Shown here piece after piece: positions 5,587-8,073 of a stretch of 8,073 nucleotides of DNA. The notes under the pieces were generated by a model. That model searched no databases. It had not been told where the DNA came from and saw only the letters and a list, made by a program, of their open reading frames with translations. This DNA comes from Peptostreptococcaceae bacterium (GTDB lineage: Bacteria > Bacillota_A > Clostridia > Peptostreptococcales > Acidaminobacteraceae), in NCBI GenBank assembly GCA_013619035.1, contig JABXKX010000463.1:1-8073 (forward strand). The letters run 5' to 3'. The first letter of the stretch is position 1, and each line of letters opens with the position of its first letter. Both the position numbers and the translations under genes were made by a program.

Positions 5587-7279
5587 ATCACGTTATGAAG
5601 CTTGGTTAAATAATGATTACTTCAGTGCAGAGTTTAGAGAAGAGTTAAAAGCACTTGAAGGGAATGAAAAGGAAATTGAAGAGAGATTTTATAAAGACAT
5701 GGAATTCGGTACAGGTGGTATGCGAGGGATTATCGGTGCCGGTACAAATAGAATGAACGAATATGTTATAAGAAAAGCAAGTCAAGGATTTGCTAACTTT
5801 GCTCAAGGAAGATACGAAGATAATTCAATTGTGATTGCTTATGACTGTCGTCATAAATCACCAGAATTTGCTCTTGAAACAGCACTTGTTTTTGCTGGTA
5901 ATGGTATCAAAGCTTATTTATTTGAGTCGCTTCACTCAACACCTGAATTATCATATGCCGTAAGAGAGTTAAAGGCTTCAGTTGGAGTTGTTGTAACAGC
6001 AAGTCACAATCCACCGGCATACAATGGATTTAAAGTATATGGTGATGATGGATGTCAGTTGCTACCGATTGATGCAGATAAAGTTGTAGAAGAAGTCAAT
6101 AAAATTGAAAGTTTTGATGAGGTTAAATATATCTCAAAAGAAGAAGCCATTAAAAAAGGTCTTTTGGTTTACTTAGATGAAGTACAAGACAATAAGTATT
6201 TAGATATGGTAGAATCTGAAGCCATTGATTCAGAGATTATTGCAGAAGTAGAAGATTTAAAGATAGTTTATACAGCACTTCACGGTACGGGCGCAAGACC
6301 AATTCAAGAAATTATGGAAAGACGCGGATTAAAACATTTCTATCCTGTTGAAGAACAAATGATTCCAGATGCGAATTTTTCAACGTTAGAATCACCGAAT
6401 CCTGAAGATGTAAGTGCTTTTGAATATGGTATTAAATTAGCAAAAGAAAAAGATGCGGATGTGGTTATCGCTACTGATCCTGATTGTGATAGAGTTGGTT
6501 TAGTTGTTAAGACAAAAAATGGCTATGAAGCACTTAATGGCAACCAGACCGGAGTGCTTTTAGTAGATTATGTATTAGGTAATATAAAAGAGATGCCTGA
6601 GAATCCTTTGCTTGTAAATACAATTGTAACATCGGGTATGGCTGAAAAAGTTATTAAGAGTTATGGTGCAGAGTTAGAAAGTACATTGACTGGATTTAAA
6701 TTTATTGGCGAGAAAATAAAACAATATGAAGATGGTTCGAAGAACTTCTTATTTGGATATGAAGAGAGTTATGGTTATTTAGCTGGGACTCATGTAAGGG
6801 ATAAGGATGCTGTTATCGCGACGATGTTAGTTGTAGAAATGGTAGCAACGTATAAAAAACAAGGATTAACACTTGTTGATGTACTTGAAAAGCTTTATGA
6901 AAAAGTAGGTTACTATCAAGAGAGTTTGACTTCTATTGTATTAGAAGGTAAAGAAGGTCTTGAGAAAATCAAGAGAATCATGTCATCATTAAGAGCAAAT
7001 CCAATTCAAACTGTAACGGGCTTAGAAGTAAGTGCTGTTATGGATTGTTTAGATCAAACGATTACAGATAAAAACGGCAAAAAAGATAATGGCTTGCCAT
7101 CGTCAAATGTTTTAAAATATTACTTAGAAGACGGCTCTTGGTTTGCAGCAAGACCATCGGGTACAGAACCAAAACTAAAAATCTACTTCTCAGTAGCAGA
7201 TGAAACTAGAGTGGCGTGTTTAGACAAATTAGCAAAAGTTGAAAAAGAAATATTAGAAATCGTACATTCTGTAGAGTAA
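5576..7279 (+). CDS. pgcA: Phosphoglucomutase/phosphomannomutase (PgcA-like)
   Basis: This alpha-D-phosphohexomutase interconverts glucose-6-phosphate and glucose-1-phosphate (possibly the mannose forms too) through a phosphoserine. Its 567 residues fit the long PgcA/PGM2-like group rather than the shorter GlmM group of about 450. Visible motifs, in domain order, are the N-terminal EFGTGGMRGIIG stretch, the active-site TASHNP (141-146) with Ser143, the metal loop DPDCDR (301-306), the sugar-binding GYEESYG (394-400) and the phosphate-binding RPSGTEPK (526-533). The metal loop has Cys304 where many members have Ala or Gly; the three metal-binding Asp residues are intact, so activity is expected. 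Known roles of the product include UDP-glucose supply for glycolipids, wall teichoic acid glucosylation and glycogen. Overlap with the patatin gene indicates one operon. Choice between glucose and mannose substrate is not certain. Confidence 0.95.
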   Translation: MDYKSRYEAWLNNDYFSAEFREELKALEGNEKEIEERFYKDMEFGTGGMRGIIGAGTNRMNEYVIRKASQGFANFAQGRYEDNSIVIAYDCRHKSPEFALETALVFAGNGIKAYLFESLHSTPELSYAVRELKASVGVVVTASHNPPAYNGFKVYGDDGCQLLPIDADKVVEEVNKIESFDEVKYISKEEAIKKGLLVYLDEVQDNKYLDMVESEAIDSEIIAEVEDLKIVYTALHGTGARPIQEIMERRGLKHFYPVEEQMIPDANFSTLESPNPEDVSAFEYGIKLAKEKDADVVIATDPDCDRVGLVVKTKNGYEALNGNQTGVLLVDYVLGNIKEMPENPLLVNTIVTSGMAEKVIKSYGAELESTLTGFKFIGEKIKQYEDGSKNFLFGYEESYGYLAGTHVRDKDAVIATMLVVEMVATYKKQGLTLVDVLEKLYEKVGYYQESLTSIVLEGKEGLEKIKRIMSSLRANPIQTVTGLEVSAVMDCLDQTITDKNGKKDNGLPSSNVLKYYLEDGSWFAARPSGTEPKLKIYFSVADETRVACLDKLAKVEKEILEIVHSVE

Positions 7280-7283
7280 TAAC

Positions 7284-7315
7284 AAACCCAGTCTTATGAC
7301 TGGGTTTCCTATTTT
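7284..7315 (+). terminator. Hairpin terminator after pgcA
   Basis: A perfect 10-bp stem (AAACCCAGTC with GACTGGGTTT) closes on a TTAT loop at 7294-7297. The T-tract is short and interrupted (TTTCCTATTTT), so termination may be less complete than at the other sites. It starts 5 bases after the stop codon. Confidence 0.85.
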
Positions 7316-7333
7316 CTAAGATTGTGTTACAAT
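7305..7333 (+). promoter_or_regulatory. Candidate extended -10 promoter for the last gene
   Basis: TACAAT at 7328-7333 (5 of 6) is preceded by TG at 7325-7326, forming an extended -10 (TGTTACAAT). The weak -35 TTTCCT at 7305-7310 is 17 bases upstream and overlaps the end of the pgcA terminator stem. The start site would fall near 7340, just before the ribosome binding site. Confidence 0.45.
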
Positions 7334-7345
7334 ATTTTTGACCAG

Positions 7346-7350
7346 AAAGG
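7346..7350 (+). promoter_or_regulatory. Ribosome binding site choosing ATG 7357
   Basis: AAAGG ends immediately before an ATG at 7351, which leaves no spacing for that start. The next in-frame ATG at 7357 is six bases away, a normal distance, so it is preferred. Confidence 0.65.
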
Positions 7351-7356
7351 ATGGCT

Positions 7357-8073
7357 ATGCCCAAATTAATACATTTAAAAGATTATTCCGATCAATACAA
7401 AATTCATACAATAGATTATCCGTTTATTAAAGCAGAAGCAACACAATCTAGATTGATGGGTGTTATAGGCCTTAAACTTCACTTTGAAGGATTGATGCTT
7501 TACTGTCATTTAGATTTTGAAGAGTATGGATTTGATCGATTTGAATCAATAGAAAAACCGAATGAAGTAGAAGATATGATGATAACAGAAAACATCATGG
7601 GTGGTTTAGGTGCTGACATCATTGAGATAACATTTGAAGAAGCAACTGCATTAATCTATCAAGCGATTGATGTAGGGGCTATTTATGGTTATGAAGTACC
7701 ACTTGAATTCTTTGAATATGAATATTTATTAGAAGATACCATGGAAACTTTGTCAAAAGAGAGTTATGAAAAGCTTTGTCAACCCATAGAAACTCATGAA
7801 AGTTTAATTAACTACTTCTTAATGAGGACGGCTGGACTTGACCATAGTTTTAGAAAATGCATGTTACAAGAAGGAGACTTTGATTTTGAATTTTTGGACG
7901 AACCAACAGTCCTTCTAAAAAATGAAGTCATAGATTATTTGGATCATTATATTTGTCAGTCTATAATTGATTATTATGATGCTTATAAAATGATTGTCAC
8001 GAGAATCAAAGTAGAAAACAATAAAGTAACAACCTGCGAATTGATTGAAGAGTTAGTGATGTCACCTAAAGAA
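7357..8073 (+). CDS. Hypothetical protein, 3' end beyond the window
   Basis: An open frame of 239 codons runs from ATG 7357 to the last base without a stop, so the gene is truncated by the window edge. It has a ribosome binding site, a plausible promoter, and base composition like its neighbours, and it follows a terminator; I regard it as a real gene. The protein starts MPKLIHLKDYSDQYKIHT and is acidic, rich in Glu, Asp and Tyr, with no signal peptide or membrane segment. A small glycine-containing turn (ENIMGGLGADIIEITFEEA, near residues 78-96) is the most distinctive local pattern. From about residue 100 it alternates aromatic and acidic residues, which suggests helices. I do not recognise the family and assign no function. 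The start could instead be 7351, adding two residues. Confidence 0.8.
   Translation, partial: MPKLIHLKDYSDQYKIHTIDYPFIKAEATQSRLMGVIGLKLHFEGLMLYCHLDFEEYGFDRFESIEKPNEVEDMMITENIMGGLGADIIEITFEEATALIYQAIDVGAIYGYEVPLEFFEYEYLLEDTMETLSKESYEKLCQPIETHESLINYFLMRTAGLDHSFRKCMLQEGDFDFEFLDEPTVLLKNEVIDYLDHYICQSIIDYYDAYKMIVTRIKVENNKVTTCELIEELVMSPKE

Noticed and set aside
6476..6493. Cys304 in the phosphoglucomutase metal loop (DPDCDR)
   Set aside because: The three Asp ligands are intact and this middle position varies in the family, so loss of function is not implied.

Overview
The window reads as chromosomal housekeeping DNA from a flagellated, low-GC Bacillota species, probably clostridial. The evidence is strong AT bias, AGGAGG-type ribosome binding sites, an actin-like rod-shape protein of the Mbl type, and the order rod-shape gene, two flagellar rod genes, fabZ. 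That order recalls the mbl-flhO-flhP-fabZ region of Bacillus subtilis (from memory, not searched). I cannot name a genus. All recognised genes lie on the + strand and are densely packed. No gap exceeds about 185 bases, and I saw no RNA gene, CRISPR array, insertion sequence or other mobile element.

Layout: (1) 99-1139, an MreB/Mbl cell-shape gene closed by a strong hairpin terminator. (2) 1290-3573, a three-gene flagellar unit: an enlarged FlgF-like rod protein, a normal-sized FlgG-like rod protein and a short FlgJ-like rod-binding protein. A good match to a SigD/FliA-type motility promoter precedes it and a terminator follows it. (3) 3736-4167, fabZ, with its own near-consensus SigA promoter and a UUCG-tetraloop terminator. 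(4) 4351-7279, a patatin-like lipase gene overlapping a phosphoglucomutase gene by 11 bp, then a hairpin. (5) 7357 to the window end, the 5' part of a gene of unknown function.

The genes share an envelope theme without forming one pathway. MreB/Mbl guides sidewall synthesis, the Flg proteins build the periplasm-like and wall-crossing rod, FabZ supplies acyl chains for lipids, the patatin protein may hydrolyse acyl esters, and phosphoglucomutase supplies glucose-1-phosphate for glycolipids and wall polymers. Each block appears to be a separate transcription unit.

I found no clear new biological system. The most interesting item is the FlgF-like protein. It carries roughly 105 extra residues between its rod helix and its usual core, and that extra segment looks like a diverged copy of its own beta-rich core. 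Second is the SigD-type promoter, which separates the motility genes from the upstream cell-shape gene.
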